Source of the DNA: Amyelois transitella
Lineage: Eukaryota; Arthropoda; Insecta; Lepidoptera; Pyralidae
Reading direction: 5' to 3'
DNA length: 64,000 bases
Assembly (NCBI RefSeq): GCF_032362555.1
Contig: NC_083525.1
Location: 7,301,501 to 7,365,500, forward strand
Shown one piece after another: positions 33,501 through 39,909 of the stretch. The notes under the pieces were generated by a model, which was not told the origin of the DNA, searched no databases, and was given only the letters and a program-made list of their open reading frames with translations. Every line of letters starts with the position of its first letter. The first letter of the stretch is position 1. The translations under genes were made by a program, and so were the position numbers.

Positions 33501-36321
33501 AACTTTAACAAATTCCGTGGACTAATTATTGACGGATAGATTTTTAATTTCAGCCTTTGCTTTTTATGAAGATTGTATTTTATATTTCAATTCAAATAGT
33601 CGGCCCTACATATTGCAACATGAAAACAAATCACAATTGTAGTAAAAAACCATAAGTAATACGTTGCACTGGGAATCGAACCCAGTATATAATATAGTAG
33701 TATCCTATCTACCATGGCAACAATAAGGCTATTATGCCATGACGATCGGCATGGTGCCGTAGTTAACTGAATATTATAATCTGTAAAAAAACAAACTGCA
33801 CGCACGTAAAGCTGGCAATTCACGTTAAGTTATGGCGTTGAATGTGCTCTTGCCCAAAAAATGTGACCGACATTCATTAATTTGCTGCCCCAGTAGTACG
33901 ACACGCGCGGGCGAGCAACGCCGTTTTTATAGCGCGAAAATCTATCGCTGTTTCATTATGACCTAAAACGGGACAGCGACAGATTTTCGCGCGATAAAAA
34001 CTGCGTTGCGCGCGCGGCGTTAGAGTTTAAATATGCGTGCTACGATGGCTGGAACTGAACTGAACTAGGATCATGCCATTTTTAGGGTGCGGTGGGATGC
34101 CATGCGATTTTTTCCTTAAACATTGTTGTTTTGAAAAATATATCTTCCTACTTGTTCTCTTTTCCAACTTCAAACTGTCGCACCCTTACAACACACGCAA
34201 ATTTTAAATTTGTATCATGACCACTGACACTGACGGTCCAAAAGACGAAAGTACATAGTATTAACGTTAAAATGTGCATTTAATCAACAATTTGTAACAT
34301 CGATTGTAATAAAAATTAAAATAAATAAATCGCAACTTAAATTTCGAATGACGAAACGTGAATGTCGAGCTTTAGCGCACATTGCGGTCTCGGTGCTTGC
34401 GCACTCAACTAAAGCTATTTGGTTGCACTTACTGAGAACGAGACAGATGAACAACCTGTCTCGCCGGTTTTGGGTGACTCATCAATTCAAAAATAGAACC
34501 CTTGAAGTGCAAGCTTACGCACGCACGCGCCGTGGATATTGAAATTTGAAAATCGGTGACGTCACAAGGTCTTAGAAACCATCCAATTTGGCATAGATTG
34601 AAGTTATCGTATAAAATATTTGGGGAAAAAAATACACTACAAAAATATCTGATTACCACTTTTGAGCTCAGAATTTTTTTGTTACTTAAGCTGGAGTTTC
34701 TTGTTACTTTAGTTAGAATTTATTGTGACTTTATTATCTTATAATAAGAATGTTGTTTGCAAAACAATGTTGAAGATATGGGGCACATTAAGAGTTACAT
34801 TTATAAGTGGAGCATGGTCTCTTCTTTTTCTGTCAATAAAATCTTTTCAAATAAAAAAAATATTTCAATAGTATATGTATAAAAATATAAAGAATTCTTA
34901 CCTGTTTATGTTTTATCTTTGATGACTTCTGATATGCAGCCTCAAGCTGGGGGATGTTGGAGGCTTTCTTTGGTCTTGTATTCTTAATACCTAATGATTT
35001 ACCAAAAGGGGCGAACCAGTAACTGAAAAGATGAATAATTTATTTTACATATTTTCTCTTTGAAAATTTTAAGAGGAATGATTTTTTTTCTTAATAAGAG
35101 GCTTAAAACACAGTAAGTAATTTAAAGTAAGGCCTCTTTTTTAATTTAATTTTTTCAACTTATTTTTCTCAAATTTTAAGTTAAGAAAATTGATTATTTT
35201 AAAGTTAATGTTAACAAATAAACTTATTTTAGAGACTACACACATATATTTTTAAACAATTTTATGCATGAATTTAAATTCCAAAAGAGACTGTTCATTA
35301 AGTTAGTTTTTTTTTCATTATTTAGTTAGTAAGGTAGAAAATAAATTAAGATATATTTTTACTCCCTGAGTTCCTCAATAGAATTTATTTTTCTAAGGAC
35401 TTTCATAAAAATTTAATACTTATTATACTACTTATCATTATTTTATTACTATGACAATTATAATTACTTATTTTACCAGTTGCTTTAACAAATCAGAAAC
35501 ATCAAAAAGCAATACAACCAATGCCATAACTTAACAAATAAAAAAAGAATTTGTGTGTTCAAATTTTTCAAATTTATTATTTTTTTACCACATTTATGTT
35601 ACAATAGCACCTTAAAATATTTTGTAATTAAAAATCTTAGCAATGCTAAATTTTTTAAATCAATTACTATTACTTAGGAACTGTTTTATGATCAATATGG
35701 TATTTATTGAGCACACAGTCTGCAGCCACAAGTAATTAGAACTCATTAGACTGTAAAATACTTCAAGAACTAGAACACACAATATAACTGTACTTTTGCC
35801 ATATAATGTTCACACAATGACTGGCATTAATTAGGCATTATTTTTAAAAAATAATGTTAGCTTTATATAAATATAAATTAAATACAAAAATTGAAATAGT
35901 TATGGTACTTTATAATTTTCATAGGTAATATTGTATAGGTACCTTAGTGCAGTACTTAAAATAGATGTAAAATTTTGTTTTTTTCAATTTATATATTTCA
36001 GGGTTGACATAATTCATGGAACTTATTGTTAAATATATTTTTCGTGGATAAAAACTACAGAATAAATTTAAGTTATTGTAAATTTATTTTTTTGTATACT
36101 CATGGAAATCTAAGTGCAGAAGTTGGAATAAAATTTACTTACTTTTCTAATACACGTCTTAGGAGTATCAGCAGTAAAGCTAGTGGTAAAGGGTACAGAA
36201 GGTGCCTGTAGTCAGTATAAACCACGGCTTTATCAGGTCCAGGAGCTATATCTTCCCAAGTTGTATTTGGCGGCAACCACACATTCTCATTCCAAAACAC
36301 CTCCAACATGGATCGTAACAT
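12545..36321 (-). CDS. schlank: Ceramide synthase (schlank/LASS family), complete
   Basis: Seven exons on the minus strand join in phase: 36143-36321, 34902-35022, 16394-16615, 15300-15521, 14648-14766, 13866-14010, 12545-12643, giving 368 aa, usual for the family. It is an ER multipass enzyme making (dihydro)ceramide from sphingoid base and acyl-CoA. The N-terminus carries NVWLPPNTTWEDIAP and a first hydrophobic helix. Exon 3 holds the homeobox-like segment (about residues 101-140, SERQVERWWRHRRSQ). Exon 4 holds the Lag1/TLC core: DFWQMFVHH with the His pair at about 213-214, then LLSHDCADIALE with Asp about 241 and 244. Exons 5-6 supply the remaining TLC helices (RLGIYPFYILW, APSLLPMFAAYYIF). 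Exon 7 is a serine-rich acidic tail (MEGDIRSSSSELSDSS) resembling CK2-type sites. An in-frame stop just upstream fixes the ATG at 36321. Intron 2 is 18.3 kb and carries a DIRS element. The exon 4 donor (GAG|GTGGTG) is weak. The symbol follows Drosophila. Confidence 0.93.
12662..12906 (-). repeat. Family A repeat in ceramide synthase intron 6
   Basis: Almost complete copy starting at the CATA microsatellite just 18 bp upstream of exon 7's acceptor, so it lies where the polypyrimidine tract and branch point would be expected. Confidence 0.8.
13127..13187 (-). pseudogene. Relic copy of ceramide synthase exon 6 (copy alpha)
   Basis: Read on the minus strand this stretch gives MFAAYLNFLLSVHIYC and then a stop, aligning with MFAAYYIFNSLLCLLLCLHLVW of the real exon at 13866-14010. 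About 17 of 20 bases match around the 'gcagcgaacatcg' core. It lies in intron 6 and has no intact frame through a splice donor, so it is read as a decayed partial exon duplication. Confidence 0.55.
13296..13370 (-). pseudogene. Relic copy of ceramide synthase exon 6 (copy beta)
   Basis: The block shares the donor-proximal string 'agactctcacct' with the real exon 6 boundary, then 'ccaca.taaat.cag.cagagta', roughly 25 of 33 positions. In the matching frame it reads SLWIILCLYLMW against NSLLCLLLCLHLVW but has two stops just before. The part encoding the last helix end is deleted. It sits 5' of copy alpha in transcription order, so the two are separate duplications. Confidence 0.55.
14030..14190 (+). 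repeat. SINE body fragment without tRNA head
   Basis: Shares 'attagttt', 'aacc..tgc', 'cacattcaggcaa.tggatg' and 'gcaaaggttg.gg' with the SINE at 14295-14600, beginning only 20 bp outside exon 6. Confidence 0.5.
14295..14600 (+). mobile_element. SINE with tRNA-like head
   Basis: Head 'agcatcggtggtcgaaccga' and B box 'ggttcaaatcc', followed by a body with 'ggaaacctgcacattcaggc', a phrase common in moth SINEs. It lies in intron 5 of the ceramide synthase gene. Confidence 0.65.
14825..15048 (+). repeat. Family A repeat
   Basis: Copy in ceramide synthase intron 4 with a small internal duplication ('ctaagggatatgactaaggg'). Confidence 0.75.
15155..15245 (-). repeat. Family A fragment near the exon 4 donor
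   Basis: About 90 bp of the family start ('cgccttttactacattcatg' to 'ggaccacac'), 55 bp downstream of exon 4 in transcription order. Confidence 0.6.
15560..15792 (-). repeat. Family A repeat upstream of exon 4
   Basis: Nearly complete copy about 40 bp from the exon 4 acceptor, in intron 3. Confidence 0.8.
16772..17013 (-). mobile_element. tRNA-derived SINE
   Basis: Inverse copy of the 9056 family. B box GGTTCGAATCC and A-box region are well kept; the tail end carries 'acgggacaaattacac'. Confidence 0.8.
18268..18500 (+). repeat. Family A repeat
   Basis: Copy in ceramide synthase intron 2, missing the first 20 bp. Confidence 0.75.
19105..19286. repeat. Two family A pieces in head-to-head inversion
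   Basis: A plus-oriented piece ('ctcaattctatcattaagcc') turns directly into a minus-oriented piece ('taatgatagaattgagattc'), then runs to the 'ccatgggaaagagatg' end. The join makes a foldback of about 30 bp arms. Confidence 0.65.
19287..19575 (+). repeat. Inverted duplicate, left arm
   Basis: About 290 bp, repeated in reverse complement at 22010-22318, with indels. Landmarks are 'aaacaaccttcaagagttcg', 'ttgaaatatcatgggattta' and 'tgccggca'. Identity is roughly 80-85 percent by eye. No transposase or terminal repeats identified. Confidence 0.7.
19700..20070 (+). repeat. LINE-tail-like relics
   Basis: Two pieces: 'ttttgatgcggttttttgtaa' style sequence ending in 'gggcgggtcgctagtatata', then 'aaatttggcacagataaatg' to 'acgggagcgaagacccgtgc'. 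A related short piece is at 13375-13475. Confidence 0.45.
20800..21060. repeat. Diverged interspersed repeat with 'gaagtcggttt'
   Basis: Contains 'gaaccgccttcc', 'cgaagtcggttta', 'accgcatcgaaatcggtgt' and a poly-T run, phrases usual in degraded moth retroelement tails. No coding frame. Confidence 0.4.
21298..21680. repeat. Family A fragment joined to family D
   Basis: 21298-21400 is a minus-oriented family A end. 21420-21680 is family D, whose other copies read in frame as MNVDEAKEVCRDRGKWK; here the frame is broken by an insertion. It ends in a TATG microsatellite. Confidence 0.65.
22010..22318 (-). repeat. Inverted duplicate, right arm
   Basis: Reverse complement of 19287-19575, separated by about 2.4 kb. 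Together they could form a long stem in the ceramide synthase intron 2 transcript. Confidence 0.7.
22375..22545 (+). repeat. Family C repeat, intronic copy
   Basis: Shares 'ccaaagggaagatcttccgc', 'tggggaacc.c.gctc' and 'gttttataggtatgctcca'-like sequence with 36595-36780, which is close to the ceramide synthase promoter. Confidence 0.65.
22672..22905 (+). repeat. Family A repeat
   Basis: Complete start with GCCGTGTGGTTCCCGGCAC; the end is diverged. Confidence 0.75.
23418..23700 (-). repeat. Family A repeat with duplicated terminus
   Basis: The terminal 'attggtgccgggaaccacac' is present twice in tandem (23650-23675 and 23674-23699), and a segment is deleted in the middle. Confidence 0.8.
24352..24620 (+). 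repeat. Family A repeat, full length
   Basis: One of the most complete copies, ending in (TATG)5. Confidence 0.85.
24776..24996 (-). mobile_element. tRNA-derived SINE
   Basis: Inverse copy of the 9056 family, 155 bp from the preceding family A copy. B box GGTTCGAATCC is intact. Confidence 0.8.
25025..25165 (-). repeat. LINE-tail-like relic
   Basis: Inverse of the 51228 family, ending 'gcggacgaagtcgcgggcgg'. Confidence 0.55.
25482..25704 (-). repeat. Family A repeat
   Basis: Starts in (CATA)n and lacks about 30 bp in the middle. Confidence 0.8.
26701..26860. repeat. DIRS inverted terminal repeat, element 3' side
   Basis: A 160-bp repeat, inverted relative to 31392-31551, with only two mismatches seen by alignment (one T/C, one G/A). 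Outside it are 51 bp found only at this extremity and in the internal complementary region. Confidence 0.9.
26907..27012. repeat. DIRS internal complementary region
   Basis: The first part is the exact reverse complement of the left extremity (26650 to about 26717) and the second part of the right extremity (about 31528-31566). Together they spell the junction of a circularised element. In the DIRS1 model this region templates joining of the two ends during formation of the circular DNA that the recombinase integrates. Confidence 0.9.
27335..28630 (-). CDS. DIRS ORF3, tyrosine recombinase
   Basis: The frame is 431 codons, overlapping the end of the RT frame. Numbering from 28630, a core-binding segment spans about 120-220 (STNKMYQSVWSKWEVWC). 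The catalytic domain has box I LLLASSRRVHDL (Arg 265/266), box II SPGSTRSASAS (Arg 378) and the tyrosine region NTFACYYSKE (Tyr 410/411). In the HxxR motif the His position reads Gly (375). The first in-frame ATG is near 28219, inside the core-binding region, so the protein is probably produced from an upstream or non-AUG start or by fusion to ORF2. It would integrate the circular cDNA by site-specific recombination. Confidence 0.87.
   Translation of the reverse strand: MLVTHRAITKTRAQYFTTRSAENGTFNLLGCFHPPPPSCSPGPSTYEPGEGNVHHNSPALAQSILASGSQEKGCASAVHYHRSTAQADGYTDSAPTASCGRDLSRGLVGEGWSNQLTGWSHDEIQLLNTSLRASTNKMYQSVWSKWEVWCRANNINSLQPNGAQLARYLAHLHIRLNLSYKTILVHKSCISTLSVPRQEPLSANVIVKRILKAISVANADKKQSKPAIWDPRIVIEWLITHSPDLNSLFVLSQRTALILLLASSRRVHDLTLLHIDEQHYEDHSDVIVFHPVFGSKTDNYVHRQSSWRLKQTENYNICPVFHVKRLIEISRARRTEEMTELFISCNGNIKAASRTMIGGWVKRILRSAGVEASPGSTRSASASLNWMDNCNIDEIMQKGNWRVPNTFACYYSKEIREPQNGFNLSKYFDAL
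28282..30341 (-). CDS. DIRS ORF2, reverse transcriptase-RNase H (frameshifted near its end)
   Basis: From ATG 30341 the frame runs to a stop at 28500. The RT palm shows KIDLSQAYFHLAV (Asp about 191) and VYLDDYLIV (YLDD about 260-263). RNase H follows with TTDASGSGWG (Asp 422), Glu about 454, QSDNKS (Asp 479) and NIEADLLSR (Asp 530), so both catalytic sets are present. After RNase H comes the usual family tail with IDLFASANAH. At a run of 12 G (plus strand 28521-28532) the frame is thrown off; the expected continuation (HLVPRVL, then IIIAPRWH) is in the neighbouring frame to 28282. The homopolymer is therefore a real indel, a slippage site or a sequencing length error. The protein would make cDNA of the element and remove template RNA. 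It overlaps the recombinase frame. Confidence 0.88.
30181..31329 (-). CDS. DIRS ORF1, gag-like protein (no ATG start)
   Basis: The frame is open from just after a TAA at 31330-31332 to 30181, 382 codons plus stop. It encodes a basic N-terminus (RTRGRKRTHS), a central helical region and a basic Ser/Asn/Lys-rich tail (STNTKKSTENSNRRYSNFRK) typical of nucleic-acid-binding gag-like proteins. No ATG occurs in any frame on this strand from about 31215 to 31400, and the first in-frame ATG is some 130 codons inside the part starting at 31215. Initiation must therefore be non-AUG or spliced, or the start codon has been lost. It overlaps the RT frame by about 160 nt. Role is assigned by position and composition only. 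Confidence 0.7.
   Translation of the reverse strand: MNKSRLRSRHKARTRGRKRTHSGGDRRLDILTSQVSDILNYIRQTDSTFAKKQRRSISDSDSNISIHPTDNLKSSLFADEPLVNKPRPSKTFEFNVNTNLKEPNVENALENRLNLLNKLHHFNTNEWDRVRYVETEKNYLAKPGFYEIDVNTEVRYFDPNSSWLKSLDRSLGAMTHALIQQNENLKNNLQELIQWSSLPGCNLDANTLFDKINSLFSDKSAYVKVSEDILQLVCGRRADVIQKRRDSVLSGIKDRFIKGDIRKIPPTNSQLFNPDMLSSFLQKVGGTNKIFVSNKRSAEEPIMSIRNRTDYSQNKRSQRSFNRQEQNLDNVPSTSTGYRGLSTKTGKYQNSKANKSGTNSKHSTNTKKSTENSNRRYSNFRK
31392..31551. repeat. DIRS inverted terminal repeat, element 5' side
   Basis: Reverse complement of 26701-26860. It is followed by an 18-bp extremity ending in ATAAT (31565-31569). The transcript of the element should start in or near this repeat, but no promoter motif was identified. 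Confidence 0.9.
32962..33224 (-). repeat. Family A repeat, full length
   Basis: Complete copy from (CATA)n to the CCGGGAACCACACGGCAC end, flanked on both sides by 'tataggttac', a likely target-site duplication (32956-32964 and 33225-33233). Confidence 0.8.
33660..33720 (-). repeat. tRNA-derived fragment
   Basis: On the minus strand a perfect T-arm (CTGGG, TTCGATT, CCCAG) ends a segment whose extreme ends (GTTGC and GCAAC) could pair like an acceptor stem. At about 60 nt it is too short for a tRNA, so it is a SINE head or tRNA pseudogene. Confidence 0.45.
33903..34019. repeat. GC-rich inverted repeat, MITE-like
   Basis: Arms of about 45 bp (33903-33950 and 33973-34019) pair with few mismatches; 'tttttatagcgcgaaaatct' faces 'agattttcgcgcgataaaaa'. 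A decayed relative lies at about 21808-21900. No transposase. Confidence 0.55.
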
Positions 36322-37667
36322 TGTCAACACTTATAATTAAATTATCCGCGCGTTTCTATCACTACTCTACTCAATTACTTCATCAATAAACACACCCAAA
36401 AAACTAACGGGGAAAAGATAGTCCGAACCGAACTCTGAAAGTTGGTTGACGGCCAGATGCCAAGCACTGACAGGTAAACTGATTGTTTGTTGATTGACAG
36501 ACAGAAAGCCATCGAGATGTTGACAGCGATCTGGCAATTGACACCTGTCACTTATCTGTCACTGACAATGAAAAGGAAGATGGCATAAACATAAAACGAC
36601 ATCCATCCGCCCGAGTGTCGTGTGGCGATGATTCTGGCTCCATCGCCACCAAAGGGAAGATCTTCCGCCAGATTCAGTTGTTGCACCGGGGAACCGCAGC
36701 TCCGACAATGTTGTGTCGGAAATTGTATATATGTTCCAGTCTGTGAAATATTTGTTTGCACGATCTAGATTCTTCTTTGCTATTGGATCAACGCGTCAAA
36801 CCTCTCCGGTTCCAGGTATATATACCTACCTATATATGTACCTACCTATGTATTTAATGCATTATGTATAAGTCGATACTATGACAGAATGCCGTACGTT
36901 GTCATACCTTGGTCATGATATTATCAGTGTCACCCACTCGTGTAATGTCATGTTGACAATAAATGTCAATCACACAAAACTAGTGATGGAACAGACACGT
37001 TAAAAAATTTTTAGAAAAATGTTTTTTTTAAATGCTTATCTGCTTAAAAGCTTATTATTTTATTCGTTAAAAAAGTTGGTAAAAAAAAAAATATTGTGTG
37101 CTATTAATAGTTTTAAACTTGATACAATTATTGTTAGAAACAGTTGTTAACATATTGTTGGCAAAATTTAATTTACTCATACTTTTAACTTGTTATTTTA
37201 TTGCATAGATTTTTTTTCGGTTTCTGGTTTGTGGATTGGATAAATTTTCGCCCTCCAACGTATTAAATTGCCCGAATGCTTATATTTTAAGCGTAAGTAG
37301 TAAACGATTACAGCTAAAATTTTGATAATATTAAATAATAGTATTATGTATGATATATGCTTATTTTCTTGAACGCCCATCTCTATCTAAACAACACAGC
37401 AGTCAGCACAGTCACATTTTGGGTTGGGATACATTACATTACATCAAATTAATTGTAATAAACCCGTTTGACTAAAGCAATACATCTAAAAACGTAGTGG
37501 TTATATTCTCTTCACATACAACTACTAGGTACGTTTTTATGCTTGATGAAAATAGTGTCGAAGAAATGAAAGAGACATTATATTTAAAGGTTAAGAACTG
37601 AAGAAATAAATATTTCATTATTGATTGATTGATCTAAGATTGTGTACCAATTCATTACCAGTCGGAG
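36322..37667. other. Divergent intergenic region between schlank and POLR3K
   Basis: 1.3 kb between two head-to-head start codons, so both promoters should lie here. No TATA box could be placed. A family C repeat occupies 36595-36780; the rest is AT-rich. Confidence 0.55.
36595..36780 (+). repeat. Family C repeat, promoter-proximal copy
   Basis: Copy of 22375-22545, about 275 bp upstream of the ceramide synthase start codon. Confidence 0.65.
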
Positions 37668-38078
37668 ATGTTATTTTGCCCAACTTGTGCAAACATATTG
37701 ATGGTTGAAGAAGCCCCAGAAAGTGGGCTTAGGTACGCCTGTAACACGTGTCCCTACATATATAACATTAGGAAGAGAGTTATATCGCGGACTTTCCCTA
37801 AATTGAAGGTAATTTTACATATCAAACCAATCTAAAATGAGGCACAGTAATTTTATAATTTTACAATTACTAATTTTCGTGTTTGATTTCAGGAGTTGGA
37901 CTATATTATGGGCGGTGCAGCCGCTTGGGACAACGTAGACTCTACTGATGCTGTCTGCCCTAAATGTGGACATGGAAGAGCATTTTTCATGCAACTTCAG
38001 ACTCGGTCCGCGGATGAACCCATGACAACATTCTACCGCTGCTGCAACCACAAGTGTGCCCATAACTGGCGGGATTAA
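37668..38078 (+). CDS. POLR3K: RNA polymerase III subunit RPC10/RPC11
   Basis: Two exons, 37668-37808 and 37893-38078, with an 84-nt intron, encode 108 aa, the same length as human POLR3K. The N-terminal zinc ribbon has MLFCPTC (Cys 4, 7) and YACNTC (Cys 25, 28). The C-terminal TFIIS-like ribbon has VCPKC (Cys 69, 72) and a second cysteine set at 97/98 and 102, with the RSADEP loop whose Asp 88-Glu 89 pair stimulates RNA cleavage. The protein drives cleavage, termination and reinitiation of Pol III at tRNA and 5S genes. It is head-to-head with the ceramide synthase gene 1.3 kb away and only 57 bp upstream of YRDC. Confidence 0.97.
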
Positions 38079-38079
38079 A
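38074..38079 (+). terminator. Possible POLR3K polyadenylation signal overlapping the stop
   Basis: ATTAAA overlaps the POLR3K stop codon. It is the only AATAAA/ATTAAA hexamer seen between POLR3K and the YRDC start. If used, cleavage would fall near 38095-38110, just before YRDC. Confidence 0.35.
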
Positions 38080-38135
38080 CATTATTTATTATAAATATTT
38101 GTACTTAAAGTGTTTAAGAAAACAATTTGTTGATT

Positions 38136-38864
38136 ATGAGTGCTAATTTATTAAAAAGGAGTTTTAGTTTAGTGAAAAGTGTATCACCAAAGATGAAGAT
38201 TGAAAAAATGGCCCCGATAATACCATGCTCTGACGAGACCGCATGTGCCCAAGCTGCCGAGTTTCTGGCGAAGGGCCATGTCATAGCTGTACCTACAGAC
38301 ACAATTTACGGACTAGCATGCAGCGCTAACTGTGCCGAAGCAATAAAGAAGCTCTATAATATTAAAGGCAGAGATGCCGCTAAGCCTGTAGCTATATGCG
38401 TGACTTATGTCAATGACGTACGAAAATGGGGTGAAGCAGAACATTTGTCTGATGATTTACTTCACAAACTACTGCCTGGTCCAGTGACTTTAGTATTGGA
38501 GAAGACTAAGCACCTAAACAATCCCTATCTTAATCCACAGGCTACCAAAATTGGTATAAGAATACCTGATCATAATTTTATGAATAGAGTTACTAAAATA
38601 TTTGATTTACCTGTTGCCTTGACTAGTGCCAATTTTAGTAATGAGCCTTCTACCTTATCAGTTAGAGAATTTGAGCATTTATTTGGGCAGTTGGGGGCGG
38701 TGTTTGATGGAGGTGTTCTGAGCCAAGGACTGGAGCAGAATAGGACGGGATCCACAGTGGTAGACTTGTCAAAAGTCGGACATTTTAAAATTATACGAAG
38801 GGGCATTTCGTATCAAAGGGTTATTAAGATTTTAGAAATGCAAGGGTTCAAACATGATATGTAA
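38136..38864 (+). CDS. YRDC: Threonylcarbamoyl-AMP synthase (YrdC/Sua5 family)
   Basis: An uninterrupted 242-codon frame. It makes threonylcarbamoyl-AMP from threonine, bicarbonate and ATP, the first step of t6A37 formation on ANN-decoding tRNAs. Family motifs are PTDTIYGLACSA (about 53-64), KGRDAAKPVAI, LLPGPVTLVL (about 112-121), TKIGIRIPDH and ALTSANFSNEPS. ATG 38136 is chosen as the first in-frame ATG. The first 25 residues are basic and hydroxylated (LLKRSFSLVKSVSPKMK), a plausible mitochondrial presequence, and the internal methionines near 20 and 25 could give a cytosolic form (inference). The coding region has no introns and starts 57 bp after the POLR3K stop. Confidence 0.96.
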   Translation: MSANLLKRSFSLVKSVSPKMKIEKMAPIIPCSDETACAQAAEFLAKGHVIAVPTDTIYGLACSANCAEAIKKLYNIKGRDAAKPVAICVTYVNDVRKWGEAEHLSDDLLHKLLPGPVTLVLEKTKHLNNPYLNPQATKIGIRIPDHNFMNRVTKIFDLPVALTSANFSNEPSTLSVREFEHLFGQLGAVFDGGVLSQGLEQNRTGSTVVDLSKVGHFKIIRRGISYQRVIKILEMQGFKHDM

Positions 38865-38902
38865 TATTTTTGAATTCTGTGATAGCTAAGTAGTTATTTA
38901 AA

Positions 38903-38908
38903 AATAAA
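38903..38908 (+). terminator. YRDC polyadenylation signal
   Basis: AATAAA 39 bp after the YRDC stop, the first such hexamer downstream. Confidence 0.55.
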
Positions 38909-39045
38909 TTTTGTTGATTAGAAATTGTTTTAAGTTTTCTAACAGCTCTACCCTGTGAAGTTCTCTGTAAGCCTGTCATAGCCACACCAAGTTATTAGTC
39001 TTGTTAAAAAAGTAGATTATAAAAGACAAATGGTTTTAAAAAACT

Positions 39046-39051
39046 TTTATT
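39046..39051 (-). terminator. IMMP2L polyadenylation signal
   Basis: AATAAA on the minus strand about 360 bp after the IMMP2L stop, facing the YRDC 3' end. Confidence 0.45.
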
Positions 39052-39414
39052 AAACTTTTACAACAGGACTTTTCATTTGCATCTTATAAATTATACAATT
39101 TTGTAATTTCATAATTTTCTCAAATTGGACTGTTAAATATTTCAGTGACTCAGTAAGTACAATATTATAAATTATTCCATGGCTGTCATCATCAAGTTGC
39201 TCCAGTATAAAATTAGACTAGAGAGACCTTAATACAATATCAGTAGTACAATTTTGCATTGTATCTTATTATTTACAATGTTTTACAGCATTAACAATAC
39301 TTTCAACTAACTAGCCTTCAACCGTTCAACATCCAGAATAGTTCATAACTTATTTAGCACTTTAAAACGCCTATGACTACAACACAACAATTCAATTTAA
39401 AATTTACTATTAAC

Positions 39415-39909
39415 CTATAGTGACCTGGTTATGGGTCTTCTGTTTTCTGGCAGCTTGGTTTCGAGGTTCTGCCACCTTTCCGGAGGCCACACAATAGCAA
39501 CTGCTTTTGCATTGACTAAACCTAACGAAACGGGACCAAATGTATTGCTGTCCAAAGTGTGACCAGTATGGTCCCCTTCCACCCAACAGTGCCCTTCAGG
39601 GATCTTCACATACTGATTCTTGTAACCCAGTGTGCTCACAACGTCACCTTCAAGCGCCACCACGCGTTTTATTATCTTCTGGTTCGGATCCTTGGGTGAT
39701 ATAAGAGAAATTATATCACCCCGCTTTATGTCATACTCTCTGACTGCCCATCGTGATAGAAACACATAATCCGTATTCCGTGACCCAGGGTTAAGTACTG
39801 GCTGCATAGAAACACCTTCGACTCTAGCTACATAACCAACGGTGTCTAGAAAGGTTACGCCGATTGGCAGACCAACGATGACTGATCTAAACAGACTTTT
39901 GAACCACAT
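39415..39909 (-). CDS. IMMP2L: Mitochondrial inner membrane peptidase subunit 2
   Basis: A single exon of 164 aa. This signal peptidase I-type protease removes intermembrane-space sorting signals from proteins such as cytochrome c1. A hydrophobic N-terminal helix (FRSVIVGLPIGVTFLD) anchors it. RVEGVSMQP holds the catalytic Ser 34 and IIKRVVALEGD the general-base Lys 81. HCWVEGDHTGHTLDSNTFGPV is the conserved third box. Human IMMP2L is 175 aa with the same motif spacing. ATG 39909 is the first clear ATG; the frame stays open upstream, so a short extra N-terminal exon is possible. Its 3' end converges with that of YRDC. Confidence 0.96.
   Translation of the reverse strand: MWFKSLFRSVIVGLPIGVTFLDTVGYVARVEGVSMQPVLNPGSRNTDYVFLSRWAVREYDIKRGDIISLISPKDPNQKIIKRVVALEGDVVSTLGYKNQYVKIPEGHCWVEGDHTGHTLDSNTFGPVSLGLVNAKAVAIVWPPERWQNLETKLPENRRPITRSL

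Larger units (their letters stand above)
31570..34901. other. Ceramide synthase intron 2, segment after the DIRS element
   Basis: No coding exon recognised. Contents are a family A copy (32962), a tRNA-derived fragment (33660), a GC-rich palindrome (33903) and AT-rich single-copy DNA. Confidence 0.6.

Noticed and set aside
33660-33720. Functional tRNA on the minus strand
   Set aside because: Perfect T-arm but total length about 60 nt with no proper D and anticodon arms.
34348-34542. 64-codon plus-strand frame in ceramide synthase intron 2
   Set aside because: No recognisable family, no splice signals supporting an exon, and opposite strand to the host gene.
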